From: JBGSYN01 sp041750975
Lineage (GTDB): Bacteria > Pseudomonadota > Alphaproteobacteria > Geminicoccales > Geminicoccaceae
NCBI GenBank assembly: GCA_041750975.1
Contig: JBGSYN010000148.1
Location: 18,655-82,654, forward strand
Direction of reading: 5' to 3'
Length of the DNA: 64,000 nucleotides
Positions 44,176-53,328 of this stretch are shown piece after piece. Position 1 is the first letter of the stretch; every line of letters starts with the position of its first letter. Made by a program: the position numbers and the translations under genes. The notes below the pieces were generated by a model, which searched no databases, was not told the DNA's origin, and saw nothing but the letters and a program-made list of their open reading frames with translations.

Positions 44176-46017
44176 CTAATCTAGATCGAAAGCGTCTTTA
44201 TAATCGAGCTTCAGGCTTGGGTCCTGCCACTCTTTTTCAAGCCAGCAATTGCCGACGACGAGCCGGTCGATCTCTGAGCCCATGAAGCAGCGCCAGGCGT
44301 CGTTGGGCGAGCAGACGATCGGCTCGCCTCGGACATTGAAGCTGGTATTGACGATCACCGGGCAGCCGGTCTTGGCCTTGAAGGCTGAGAGCAGCGCGTG
44401 ATAGCGGGGATTGGTCTGCTCATGGACAGTTTGCACGCGCGCCGAGTAGTCGACATGGGTGACGGCGGGAATCTCGGAGCGGACGATATTGAGCTTGTCG
44501 ATGCCGAAAAGCTTCTGTTCTTCTTTGGTCATTTGTCGCCGGCGGCTCTCTTTGACGTCCGCCACCAAAAGCATATAGGGGCTGTTATGGTCGATCTCGA
44601 ACCATTCGGCGACATCGTCGCGCAGGACCGACGGCGCAAACGGCCGAAAACTCTCGCGATATTTCACCTTGAGGTTCAGGATCTTTTGCATCGTCGGTGA
44701 GCGCGCATCGCCGAGGATCGAACGGCCGCCGAGGGCGCGGGGTCCGAACTCCATTCGTCCCTGCATCCAGCCGATCGCCTTCTCATCGGCCATGGCCTGG
44801 GCGGTCCGGTCGATGATCTCGTCATCGGATAAGACCTCGAACTTTCCGCCGGCGGCTGTGAGCTGCCGTTCGATCTCGACCTGATCGAAGGCTGGCCCTA
44901 GATAGGCGCCCTTCATGTGATCGAGCAGATTACTGGACCCGTTGGTGCGCGGCTTCTGTTCGAACTGATGGTAGGCGGCGAGTGCTGCACCGAGTGCCCC
45001 GCCGGCATCGCCGGCCGCCGGCTGAATCCAGATATCCGAGAAGATGCCCTCGCGCAGGAGCTTGCCATTGGCGACGCAGTTGAGCGCCACGCCGCCCGCG
45101 AGGCAAAGGTTCTTCTGGCCGGTCTCCTTGGCGATCGAGCGCGCCAGCCGCAGCATCACCTCCTCGGTAACCACCTGGACCGACGCAGCCAGATCCATCT
45201 CACGCTGGGTCAAGAGTTTCTCCGCCTTGCGTGGCGGGCCGCCGAACAGCTTGTCGAAGGCCTTGTTGGTCATGGTGAGGCCGGTGGCATAGCTGAAATA
45301 TTGCTGATCCAGTTTGAAGGAGCCGTCCTCTTTGAGGTCGATCAGATTGTCGAGAATGGTCTGGGCATATTTCGGCTCGCCATAGGGAGCGAGACCCATA
45401 ACCTTGTACTCGCCGGAGTTCACCTTGAAGCCGGTGTAATAGGTGAAGGCCGAATAGAGCAGCCCGAGCGAATGCGGGAAGTGCAGTTCCTTCGTGATCT
45501 CGAGAGTGTTGCCGCGGCCGATGCCGACGCTGGTCGTGCACCATTCGCCGACGCCATCCATGGTCAGGATCGCCGCGTCGTGGAAGGGAGAGGGGAAGAA
45601 TGCACTCGCCGCATGGCTTTGGTGATGCTCCGTAAAGAGCAGCTTGCCGTTCCAGTCGGAGCCGCCCTTGAGCGCCTTGAGCGCTTCGCGCATGTGCTTT
45701 TTCTGGAATAGCTTTTCCTTGATCCAGACCGGCAGGGCCATGCGGAAAGACGCAAAGCCGCTTGGCGCCGTGGCGATATAGGTCTCGAGCAGCCGCTCGA
45801 ATTTCAAGAACGGCTTATCATAGAAAACGACGTGATCGACCTCGGCCATGGATATGCCGGCTTCGTCGAGGCAGTAGCCGCAAGCATGTTGAGGGAAGCG
45901 TGGATCATGCTTCTTGCGGGTGAAGCGCTCCTCTTGCGCCGCGGCGACGATATCTCCGTCGCGCACCAAGGCCGCGGCACTATCATGGTAATAGGCCGAA
46001 ATTCCGAGAATTTGCAT
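44176..46017 (-). CDS. NodU/SxtI-type O-carbamoyltransferase
   Basis: A 613-aa carbamoyltransferase. The N-terminal half is Kae1/TsaD-like: GISAYYHDSAAALVRDG, the metal-binding FTEHHQSHAASAFFPSPF; the C-terminal half has GRMEFGPRALGGRSILGDAR, the YrdC-like carbamoyl-adenylate site, and NTSFNVRGEPIVCSPNDA. It should transfer carbamoyl from carbamoyl phosphate through carbamoyl-AMP to a hydroxyl. Relatives decorate antibiotics, Nod factors and saxitoxin. AGGAAG lies seven bases before the ATG. Next upstream genes encode DUF5989 and SxtJ-like membrane proteins. Confidence 0.93.
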   Translation of the reverse strand: MQILGISAYYHDSAAALVRDGDIVAAAQEERFTRKKHDPRFPQHACGYCLDEAGISMAEVDHVVFYDKPFLKFERLLETYIATAPSGFASFRMALPVWIKEKLFQKKHMREALKALKGGSDWNGKLLFTEHHQSHAASAFFPSPFHDAAILTMDGVGEWCTTSVGIGRGNTLEITKELHFPHSLGLLYSAFTYYTGFKVNSGEYKVMGLAPYGEPKYAQTILDNLIDLKEDGSFKLDQQYFSYATGLTMTNKAFDKLFGGPPRKAEKLLTQREMDLAASVQVVTEEVMLRLARSIAKETGQKNLCLAGGVALNCVANGKLLREGIFSDIWIQPAAGDAGGALGAALAAYHQFEQKPRTNGSSNLLDHMKGAYLGPAFDQVEIERQLTAAGGKFEVLSDDEIIDRTAQAMADEKAIGWMQGRMEFGPRALGGRSILGDARSPTMQKILNLKVKYRESFRPFAPSVLRDDVAEWFEIDHNSPYMLLVADVKESRRRQMTKEEQKLFGIDKLNIVRSEIPAVTHVDYSARVQTVHEQTNPRYHALLSAFKAKTGCPVIVNTSFNVRGEPIVCSPNDAWRCFMGSEIDRLVVGNCWLEKEWQDPSLKLDYKDAFDLD

Positions 46018-46046
46018 CGGCGCTTCCTACCGGGGCTGCGGTGTTG

Positions 46047-46196
46047 TCAAAATACCGTGTAGATGAAGGGTGCGACCGCGGATCCTTGGGTCAGGACGAT
46101 CAGCCCGCCGAACAACACTGTCATCACCAGGATCGGCAGCAACCAGAACTTCTTCCGCACTCTCAAAAAGCGCCAGAGTTCGGCGAAAATTTCCAT
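46047..46196 (-). CDS. DUF5989 (SxtK-like) small membrane protein, 49 aa
   Basis: The minus-strand frame from ATG 46196 encodes MEIFAELWRFLRVRKKFW, one hydrophobic helix (LLPILVMTVLFGGLIVL), and the ending FIYTVF. This is the DUF5989 pattern: an amphipathic N-terminal helix, RKK, and one membrane segment. GGAG lies upstream. It is 29 bp upstream of the carbamoyltransferase start and 19 bp after the SxtJ-like gene, the order conserved in related cassettes. Function unknown. Confidence 0.85.
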   Translation of the reverse strand: MEIFAELWRFLRVRKKFWLLPILVMTVLFGGLIVLTQGSAVAPFIYTVF

Positions 46197-46215
46197 TGAT
46201 ACGCTCCAGAAACGC

Positions 46216-46653
46216 TCAGAACTGCTCGATCATCGATTTCGGATCGGGGCCCGGAGGCTGCCGCTCGATCCAGTAGCTCGGCGCCGCCGGATCCCGCTTC
46301 AGTTTCAAGAGGTCCTTGCCTCGGGCACGCATGATAAGCCCGATCGGCACAACTGTTACCGCATAAATCAAAAACATCACTATCGGGTTGACGATGCGAA
46401 ACAACAGGAAGCCGAGCTTGGTCCACAGCTTGTTGAGCGGCGCCAAGAGATCGGCCTTAAGGTAGCCGAGCCCGAGCAGAATGATCCCGACCAGCAGAAA
46501 GACAACGGTGAGCCAGTTCAATCCGGCATCACCAACCAACCATCGGATCAGCCCGATAACTGCAAGAATGCCGCCTACGGTCAGCCCGAAACTGCGATTC
46601 GATGCAGTCTTGACCTCGACATGTTCCTCGAAACTCTCGTGAGTACCTGCCAT
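46216..46653 (-). CDS. SxtJ-family membrane protein
   Basis: A 145-aa protein with three hydrophobic segments (about 23-38, 47-63, 82-107) and the conserved stretch LNKLWTKLGFLLFRIVNPIVMFLIYAVTV broken by charged residues. It begins with an acidic cytosolic stretch (ESFEEHVEVKTASNRSFGLTVG) and ends with a basic/Pro-rich tail containing SYWIER. It is the first gene of the carbamoyltransferase cassette; the 150-bp AT-richer region upstream probably carries its promoter. Function unknown. Confidence 0.85.
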   Translation of the reverse strand: MAGTHESFEEHVEVKTASNRSFGLTVGGILAVIGLIRWLVGDAGLNWLTVVFLLVGIILLGLGYLKADLLAPLNKLWTKLGFLLFRIVNPIVMFLIYAVTVVPIGLIMRARGKDLLKLKRDPAAPSYWIERQPPGPDPKSMIEQF

Positions 46654-46805
46654 TATGCCAATCTACGGGGTTGGTTGACGACAAATAGATATTTCTGAAT
46701 GACCGCGCATTAACACACGGAGTAAAATGAAACCACGCTTAGACTGCGATGAAAGTCACTTAATGGGTTTATCCGATATCATCTTGCGACACTTCACCAA
46801 CTGCC

Positions 46806-47252
46806 CTAGCGCTCGAGCCAATCGTGGCACCTCGACATGAACGAGGCCTTCTCCTGCGCTCGCCATTCGTCAAGGTCCCAAGCTCTGTTTGATTCGGCGG
46901 ACCCAGGGGCAGCGACGTAAGTCCAGGCCATTACCATAGTGACCGTGGCAGTACTCACCGGCCGACGCACCGCTTCATATTCCTCGCCTTCGAATTTATT
47001 GCAGCGCCTAATGTCGCATTGTCCGGGTGCAGTGAAGAGCAAGCCCCGGACCGGCTCGAGACCTGATGATCGTACCAGCGTCGGATAGCTTCGTCCCTTG
47101 AGATAGACGCGACGGTAGCCGGCGAGCCATCCGGTCGTCAATTCGGCGCGAACCACGGGTCGAGCGAGCACCAGGCCCAGCACATCGGGGTCCATCAGCG
47201 TGCCATAAAGGAACATCGGATCGGGGCGTGAAGCCCTAAATGGTATAGCCAT
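46806..47252 (-). CDS. Gamma-glutamylcyclotransferase-fold protein (AIG2-like)
   Basis: A 148-aa protein with the GGCT-fold binding loop MFLYGTLMDPDVL and the conserved FEGEEYEAVRRPVS carrying the catalytic-type Glu. Substrate unknown; relatives act on gamma-glutamyl amines or dipeptides. I place the start at Met 47252 with AAGG just upstream; Met 47216, right at FLYGTL, is an alternative, and the longer frame to 47378 overlaps the divergent gene. It is distinct from the ChaC-type protein at 11.8 kb. Confidence 0.8.
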   Translation of the reverse strand: MAIPFRASRPDPMFLYGTLMDPDVLGLVLARPVVRAELTTGWLAGYRRVYLKGRSYPTLVRSSGLEPVRGLLFTAPGQCDIRRCNKFEGEEYEAVRRPVSTATVTMVMAWTYVAAPGSAESNRAWDLDEWRAQEKASFMSRCHDWLER

Positions 47253-47334
47253 CCAAAGCCTTGCTAAGCGGCTGCAACCGGTGTCAGACCAATCGGAACG
47301 ATCAACTAAGTCATTTCGCAAGGAGGAGGCCCCC

Positions 47335-48141
47335 ATGACAACCATCTTGATGACCGGTGCGGCAGGTGGCGTCGGCACGCAGTTGCGCCCCTATCTCGGA
47401 TCGATGGTCGAGCGGGTCGTGTTGAGCGATATCCGTCCAATCGACAATCTCGCCGCCCATGAATCCTTCGTCCAGGCGGACCTTGGCGAAATTGCCGCGC
47501 TGGAGCAGGCGTGTGAGGGTGTAGCGGGTATCATTCACCTCGGTGGTCAACCGAACGAGTCCGACTGGGAGTTGATGCTCGAGCGGAACTTCGTCGGTTG
47601 CTACAACCTGTTCGAGGCGGCACGGCGTAAAGGCGTCAAGCGCGTAGTCTTCGCCAGTTCGAACCATGCCATCGGGTTTTATCCTCGGCGACGCTTGATC
47701 AATGAAGATAACCGCGTCCGGCCGGACACCCGCTACGGCGTCAGCAAGGCCTTCGGTGAGGCTCTCGGATCGCTCTACGCCGATAAATACGGTATGGGCG
47801 TCATGAGCATCCGCATCGGTAATGTCGATGCCAAGCCTGCCGACAAGCGGCGCCTGTCGATCTGGATTCATCCCGAGGATCTGGCTCAGCTGTGTCAGAT
47901 CGGTCTGATGCATGCGGAAATGCACAACGAGGTCGTTTTCGGCAATTCCCATTGCGAACGAGGCTGGTGGGATAATCGAAAGGCCTATGCGCTGGGCTAT
48001 CGCCCGAAGCACCATGCCGAAGATCATGTCGATCATGCCATGGCGGAACAGGCCAAGCTTGGCGACGATCCGATTGGCGACCGCTTTCACGGCGGTGGCT
48101 TCTGCGCCAGCGAATTTACCGACGATCTCGATCGCTTCTGA
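47335..48141 (+). CDS. NAD-dependent epimerase/uronate dehydrogenase-like
   Basis: A 268-aa extended SDR. The NAD loop is TGAAGGVGTQL (7-17); the active site is YGVSKAFGE with upstream SSNHAIGFYP, which closely matches uronate dehydrogenase of Agrobacterium (aldohexuronate to aldarolactone). The C-terminal GWWDNRKAYALGYRPK is also shared. AGGAGGAGG precedes the ATG at 47335. Hence oxidation of a uronic acid is the best guess. Confidence 0.85.
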   Translation: MTTILMTGAAGGVGTQLRPYLGSMVERVVLSDIRPIDNLAAHESFVQADLGEIAALEQACEGVAGIIHLGGQPNESDWELMLERNFVGCYNLFEAARRKGVKRVVFASSNHAIGFYPRRRLINEDNRVRPDTRYGVSKAFGEALGSLYADKYGMGVMSIRIGNVDAKPADKRRLSIWIHPEDLAQLCQIGLMHAEMHNEVVFGNSHCERGWWDNRKAYALGYRPKHHAEDHVDHAMAEQAKLGDDPIGDRFHGGGFCASEFTDDLDRF

Positions 48142-48311
48142 GAGTTTTTTGGGATCTGCGCTGTACAGGCAGGGCAGTTGTCCGCAACACTCGGCTTTTA
48201 TGCCGGGCTAACGGTTCGGCATGGCCGTGCGATCAACGTAACGGACTTCGTCATCGAGCAGAAGATTGGGTGCTGGTCCCAAGGCGAGGGCGCACGAAGC
48301 GGGAGAATCGA

Positions 48312-49924
48312 ATGAGCACCGAAGTCGATCTCGCGCCTGGGGGATCAAGCAATCCCATCGAGACGGACTACGCGATCGGTGAAGATAATATCCAGCCTCG
48401 GCTCGGCCCGTTGGGCTTCGATATCCACAACCCGGTCTTCGTCGTTTCGTCGCTCACGATCATTGCTTTCGTCATCCTGACGGTGGTTCTGCAGGAACAA
48501 ATCGAGCCGGTATTCAACAGTCTTCGGGGTTGGCTGACCGCCACCTTCGACTGGTTCTTCCTGACCGCCGCCAATATTTTCGTTCTACTCTGCCTGTTCT
48601 TGATCGTCTCGCCATTGGGCAGCGTCCGTTTGGGCGGCAAGGAAGCGCGGCCCGATTACGGCTATGTCGGCTGGTTCTCCATGCTGTTCGCCGCCGGGAT
48701 GGGCATCGGCCTGATGTTTTTCGGCGTGTCCGAGCCGATTTCGCATTATTCCGCCTCGGTTGCCGAAGGGGCGGGCTCCGCTGACAGCTGGGCGCCTCTC
48801 GCGGGTGCTGCCGGGAATACCGAAGGCTCCAGGGAATTGGGTATGGCCGCGACGATCTTCCACTGGGGCCTGCACCCTTGGGCAATCTATGCGGTTGTCG
48901 GTCTGGCTCTGGCCCTGTTCACCTTCAACAAAGGGTTGCCGCTGACCATCCGCTCCATGTTCTACCCCATCTTCGGGGGCGGATCTGGGGCTGGACCGGC
49001 CATGTCATCGATACGCTCGCGGTATTTGCCACCTTGTTCGGCTTGGCCACCTCGCTGGGCTTCGGGGCGGAGCAGGTCAGCGCCGGCCTCGATTATCTCT
49101 TCGGTGTACCCGTTAGCGACACCACCAAGGTCGTCCTGATCCTGTCGATCACGGGCGTAGCCCTCATGTCCGTGCTGGCGGGCCTCGATGCCGGCGTCAA
49201 GCGGCTATCCGAGATCAACATGATGCTGGCCGGCCTGCTGTTGCTCTTCGTCGTCGCTGTTGGACCGACCATCCTGATCTTCACTGGCTTCTTCGAGAAT
49301 CTCGTGGTCTACGGCAAATACCTGCCGGCACTCGCTAATCCCTTCGGCCGCAGCGATGCCAACTTCAGTCAGGGCTGGACCGCCTTTTATTGGGCCTGGT
49401 GGATCTCCTGGTCACAGTTCGTCGGCATGTTCATCGCCCGGGTCTCACGCGGCCGGACCGTGCGCGAGTTCATTATCTGCGTGCTCTTGATCCCGTCGCT
49501 CGTCTCGGTCTTGTGGATGACCGCGTTTGGCGGCACCGCCATCGATCAGATCGTCAGCAACGGACATCAGGCGATCGCGGATGCTCCCCTTGAGCTGAAG
49601 CTCTTCTCGATGCTCGATACCTTGCCGCTGGCGGCGATCACCTCCTTTATCGGCATCGTGCTGGTGATCGTCTTTTTCGTCACCTCATCCGATTCGGGCT
49701 CGCTGGTGATCGATACGATCACGGCGGGGGGCAAAGTCGATGCACCGGTCTCCCAGCGTGTGTTTTGGGCAAGTTTCGAAGGTCTTGTGGCCATCGCACT
49801 CCTCATCGGCGGCGGCTTGGGCGCATTGCAGGCAGCGGCTGTGTCGACTGGATTTCCCTTCACGATCGTTTTGCTGCTGGCCTGTTATTCGATTATCAAA
49901 GGACTTGCCAGCGAACCACGTTGA
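48312..49924 (+). pseudogene. BCCT-family transporter, interrupted by one frameshift
   Basis: The frame from ATG 48312 gives the first half of a betaine/carnitine/choline transporter, including GYVGWFSMLFAAGMGIGLMF and FGVSEPISHYSAS, up to FYPIFGG. The frame then continues as RIWGWTGHVIDTLAVFATLFG in the +2 phase to 49924, including WAWWISWSQFVGMFIARVSRGR, the conserved helix 8. The break lies at the run of five G at 48975-48979; one added G restores FGGRIWGW and a full 537-aa protein. It may be a sequencing error or a real lesion. Substrate is likely a quaternary amine. Confidence 0.85.
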
Positions 49925-49963
49925 GCCGAAACAAGGCGTCAAATTACGGGGAGGAACCTGAGC

Positions 49964-50662
49964 ATGCTGAACGATCCACCGCTCTTGCGTATCAAGAAAT
50001 CCTTCCCTCGTATCACGCCTGAGCTGATCGAGGCCTTTCGTGGCTGCCAGACTGGCTGGCTGGTCGATGCGCAGTTCGGACGGGGGGCTTTGAATCCAGC
50101 CATCAAACCGCTCTTCGCTACCGATCCGGATCGTAATCACTGTGTCGGTAACGCCGTGACATGCAGTTGCGGACCGGATGACAATCTGGCGCTGGGGGCG
50201 GCCATGGCGCTGGCCAAGCCTGGAGACATCCTGGTTGCATCCTACGACGGCTTTGGACAATCCGCTCTGATTGGCGATATCTTCGCTGGCATGGCGCGCA
50301 ACCGAGGGATCGCGGCCATTGTCACCGATGCGCCTGTGCGTGATCTCGTCGGTCTTCGCGAAGTCGGCCTCACGATCTTCTGCACCGGCATTACGCCGAA
50401 TTCGCCGGTGCGAAACGGACCCGGGACTGTCGGTATGCCGATTCAGGTCGGCGGCCGGCAAGTCGCCACGGGCGATCTCGTGGTCGGTGACGAGGATGGC
50501 ATCGTCACGGCCCCGTTCGGCGAACTCGACACTATCCTCGATCGCGTCAATGCGATCAAAGCTGCGGAGGCCGAGGTCATCGTCAAAGTGCGCAACGGTC
50601 TCGATCTGCCCGGACATATAGAGGCTTTGCTGCAAAGTGACCGCATCGAGTGGCTCGACTGA
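49964..50662 (+). CDS. RraA-like aldolase/regulator-fold protein
   Basis: A 232-aa protein of the RraA/HMG-CHA aldolase fold. GPDDNLALGAAMALAKPGDILVAS and RGIAAIVTDAPVRDLVGLREVGLTIFCTG with the Arg-Asp pair in VRDLVGL are the metal/pyruvate-enolate site of the aldolase group. Its catabolic neighbours favour an aldolase acting on a hydroxy-oxo acid over an RNase E regulator. GGGGAGG precedes the ATG. Confidence 0.85.
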   Translation: MLNDPPLLRIKKSFPRITPELIEAFRGCQTGWLVDAQFGRGALNPAIKPLFATDPDRNHCVGNAVTCSCGPDDNLALGAAMALAKPGDILVASYDGFGQSALIGDIFAGMARNRGIAAIVTDAPVRDLVGLREVGLTIFCTGITPNSPVRNGPGTVGMPIQVGGRQVATGDLVVGDEDGIVTAPFGELDTILDRVNAIKAAEAEVIVKVRNGLDLPGHIEALLQSDRIEWLD

Positions 50663-50761
50663 TAGGTCGGTATCGCTACGAGCAGTTGCCAATCCGCCCG
50701 CCGCATTGCATCTTATCGGCCAATAGACAGACCTTCATTCCCGATTTCTGGAGCTTTGGCC

Positions 50762-52075
50762 ATGGCTAGTGGAGTGGGCCTCGAAGCCCGTCCCTTTTCA
50801 GACACTTCCTCGGCATTCTTTGAGGGCACGGTGCAGGATACCGACCCCGAACTCGACGCTGCACTTCGAGCCGAACTCGGGCGCCAGCAGGCCCAGATCG
50901 AGCTGATCGCATCGGAGAACATCGTATCTCGGGCGGTACTCGAGGCCCAAGGCTCGGTGCTGACCAACAAATATGCCGAGGGCTATCCCGGGCGCCGCTA
51001 TTATGGCGGCTGCGAGCATGTCGACGTCGCTGAAAGCCTGGCCATCGAGCGCGCCAAGCGCCTCTTCAATTGCGAGTTCGCTAACGTTCAGCCGCATTCC
51101 GGCGCACAGGCCAACGGTGCCGTCATGCTGGCGCTTTGCACGCCCGGCGACACGATTCTCGGCATGTCCCTCGATGCTGGCGGCCATCTCACCCATGGCG
51201 CCAAACCGGCGCTCTCGGGCAAGTGGTTCAACGCCGTCACTTACGGCCTCGATCAGGACGGCCTCCTGGACATGGCCGAGATCGAGCGGCTCGCCCTCGA
51301 GCATCGCCCGAAGCTCATCATCGCGGGCGCCTCGGCTTATTCACGGGTCATCGATTTTGCGGCTTTCCGCAGGATCGCCGATCAGGTCGGTGCCTTTCTG
51401 CTGGTCGATATGGCGCATATCGCGGGCCTGGTCGCAGCTGGCTGTCATCCGTCGCCGCTGTCCCACGCCCATGTGACCACCACGACAACCCACAAGACCT
51501 TGCGTGGACCTCGGGGTGGCTTAATTCTGACCGATGATGCCGATCTTGCGAAAAAGATGAATTCGGCCGTCTTTCCCGGCCTGCAGGGTGGCCCGCTGAT
51601 GCATGTGATTGCCGCCAAAGCCGTCGCCTTCCAGGAGGCCCTGACACCGGAGTTCAAGCTTTATTCGAGACGCGTCGTCGAGAATGCCAAGGCCTTGGCG
51701 GACGTCATGTTGGAGCGCGGTTGCGACATCGTCTCGGGCGGCACCGATAATCATCTGATGCTGGTCGATCTTCGCCCCAAGGGTGTCACCGGCAAGCAGG
51801 CGCAGACCCATCTCGAATGTGCGGGCATAACCTGCAACAAGAATGGCGTGCCGAACGATCCGGAAAAGCCGACGGTCACATCCGGCATCCGCCTCGGCAC
51901 CCCGGCAGGGACGACCCGCGGCTTCGGCATCGCCGAGTTCCAGGAAATCGGCCACGCGATCAATGACGTATTGGATGCGCTTGGCCGCGATGCGGACGGC
52001 AGCGAGACGGTTGAGGCCGAGGTCAGGCAACGGGTGGCGGATCTATGCGCACGCTTCCCGATCTATCGCGCCTAG
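50762..52075 (+). CDS. glyA: Serine hydroxymethyltransferase
   Basis: A 437-aa PLP enzyme interconverting serine and glycine with tetrahydrofolate. ASENIVS (50-56), YAEGYPGRRYYGGCE, and the PLP lysine K245 in VTTTTTHKTLRGPRGG are present; THLECAGITCNKNGVP is typical of GlyA. The start could be TTG 50756 or ATG 50762. It may be the housekeeping GlyA or a catabolic copy; its place after a BCCT transporter and RraA-like gene hints at use of glycine-derived carbon. It overlaps the following gene by 31 bp. Confidence 0.93.
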   Translation: MASGVGLEARPFSDTSSAFFEGTVQDTDPELDAALRAELGRQQAQIELIASENIVSRAVLEAQGSVLTNKYAEGYPGRRYYGGCEHVDVAESLAIERAKRLFNCEFANVQPHSGAQANGAVMLALCTPGDTILGMSLDAGGHLTHGAKPALSGKWFNAVTYGLDQDGLLDMAEIERLALEHRPKLIIAGASAYSRVIDFAAFRRIADQVGAFLLVDMAHIAGLVAAGCHPSPLSHAHVTTTTTHKTLRGPRGGLILTDDADLAKKMNSAVFPGLQGGPLMHVIAAKAVAFQEALTPEFKLYSRRVVENAKALADVMLERGCDIVSGGTDNHLMLVDLRPKGVTGKQAQTHLECAGITCNKNGVPNDPEKPTVTSGIRLGTPAGTTRGFGIAEFQEIGHAINDVLDALGRDADGSETVEAEVRQRVADLCARFPIYRA

Positions 52076-52539
52076 GCGCCCTATGCTTTCTGGCGCTCGG
52101 TATTTGCCTCGGCGCTGAAGGTGCTCATGCGGCGTCACTCAAGGGCTTCGCGCAAGTCCGTGATGACGGCAGCCTCTCGATCCAGGGGCGGATCGTTCGT
52201 CTGAAAGGTATTTACCTTCCGATCGACGAGCGCTCCTGCCGGACATTCATCAGGCCGGCGCGGTGCGCCGCCGAGGCCGTGCTCGTGCTGGACGATCTGG
52301 TCGAGGGCTTCGTTCACTGCGAGGCCAATGTCCGCATGTTTCGCAACGGCACCGAAGCTTTTTGCAGCGTCGAGGGTCAGAGTATCCTTGATTCAAGGCA
52401 GGATCTGGGCGCCCTGATGATCCAACAGGGTTTTGCACTCGCGCGCGAAGACGCACCGCCCCGTTATCGAGCGCTCGAGCGGTTAGCCCAGGCCCAGGAA
52501 CGTGGCCTTTGGAATCCTGGCTTCGTCAATTTGCGTTAG
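52045..52539 (+). CDS. Secreted thermonuclease-like (SNase-fold) protein
   Basis: A 164-aa exported protein: signal LGALCFLALGICLGAEGAHAA, then an SNase-like barrel, QVRDDGSLSIQGRIVRLKGIYLP, followed by CRTFIRPARCAAEAVLVLDDLVEG and LGALMIQQGFALAREDAPPRYRALERLAQAQERGLWNP, the usual SNase end. The classic catalytic Arg/Glu residues are not obvious, so I would not claim nuclease activity. It starts inside the end of glyA. Confidence 0.75.
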   Translation: MRTLPDLSRLGALCFLALGICLGAEGAHAASLKGFAQVRDDGSLSIQGRIVRLKGIYLPIDERSCRTFIRPARCAAEAVLVLDDLVEGFVHCEANVRMFRNGTEAFCSVEGQSILDSRQDLGALMIQQGFALAREDAPPRYRALERLAQAQERGLWNPGFVNLR

Positions 52540-52566
52540 TTCTTCGGCGTCACTAATTTCTGCGAT

Positions 52567-53313
52567 TCAGCGCCCGCCGCCGACATCGAAAAAGGTGGCG
52601 GTGACATAGGATGCCTTGTCGGAGAGCAGCCATACCGCAGCCTCCGCAACCTCGTCGGCGGTGCCGGCACGGCCAATCGGTACGCCCGGACCCAGTTCGG
52701 CGATCCGCCCCGGCCCGGCGATATCGTCATGGATTTCGGTATCGATCAGACCCGGCCTGAGTGCGGCCACCCGGATGCCCTCGACGGCCACATCCTTGCC
52801 CAGACCTTGAGTGAGAACATCGATCCCGCCCTTGGTAATGGCATAGACGAGTAAGCCGCCGACGCCGTGCAATCTCGATGCGATCGACGACATGTTGATG
52901 ATGACGCCACCCTTGCCGCCACGTGATTTCGCCATGCGGCGTACGGCTTCACGGTTGCAAATGATCTGCGCCGTCAGATTGACCCTGATCAGGCGCTCGA
53001 TCTCATCGATCGCCATGTCGGCAAAGGGTGTGGCACGGTGGATGACGCCGGCATTGGCAACAAAGCCGTAAGGAGTGCCAAGGTCGGCCTCGCATCGATC
53101 GAACATCGAAGGAATGAACTCGGCGTCGGATACATCGCCCTTGATCTTGATCGCCCGACGACCGCGGGCCTGGATCTCCTCGACGACCGAATCCGCCTGG
53201 TGGTCTCGACTGCGGTAATTGATCGCCACATCGAAGCCGTCGCGGGCTGCAAGAACCGCAATGGCGGCACCGATACCGCGACTGCCGCCGGTGATCAGGA
53301 CGACGCGACTCAT
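52567..53313 (-). CDS. SDR family oxidoreductase
   Basis: A 248-aa classical short-chain dehydrogenase: ITGGSRGIGAAIA, NAG, the catalytic Ser in NMSSIASRL, and YAITKGG. Closest in style to 3-oxoacyl-ACP reductase or glucose/sugar dehydrogenases. It is the last gene of a run that begins with the type II secretion genes, 15 bp after the cupin gene. Substrate unknown. Confidence 0.88.
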   Translation of the reverse strand: MSRVVLITGGSRGIGAAIAVLAARDGFDVAINYRSRDHQADSVVEEIQARGRRAIKIKGDVSDAEFIPSMFDRCEADLGTPYGFVANAGVIHRATPFADMAIDEIERLIRVNLTAQIICNREAVRRMAKSRGGKGGVIINMSSIASRLHGVGGLLVYAITKGGIDVLTQGLGKDVAVEGIRVAALRPGLIDTEIHDDIAGPGRIAELGPGVPIGRAGTADEVAEAAVWLLSDKASYVTATFFDVGGGR

Positions 53314-53328
53314 TGTATCTCTCCCGGC

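Noticed and set aside
46654..46805. Possible RNA gene in the AT-richer gap upstream of the SxtJ-like gene
   Set aside because: I found no cloverleaf or strong hairpin; it is more likely just a promoter region.
48142..48311. Terminator after the uronate dehydrogenase-like gene (TTTTTT at about 48146)
   Set aside because: Only a 4-bp stem (TCTC/GAGA) precedes the T-run, too weak to call.
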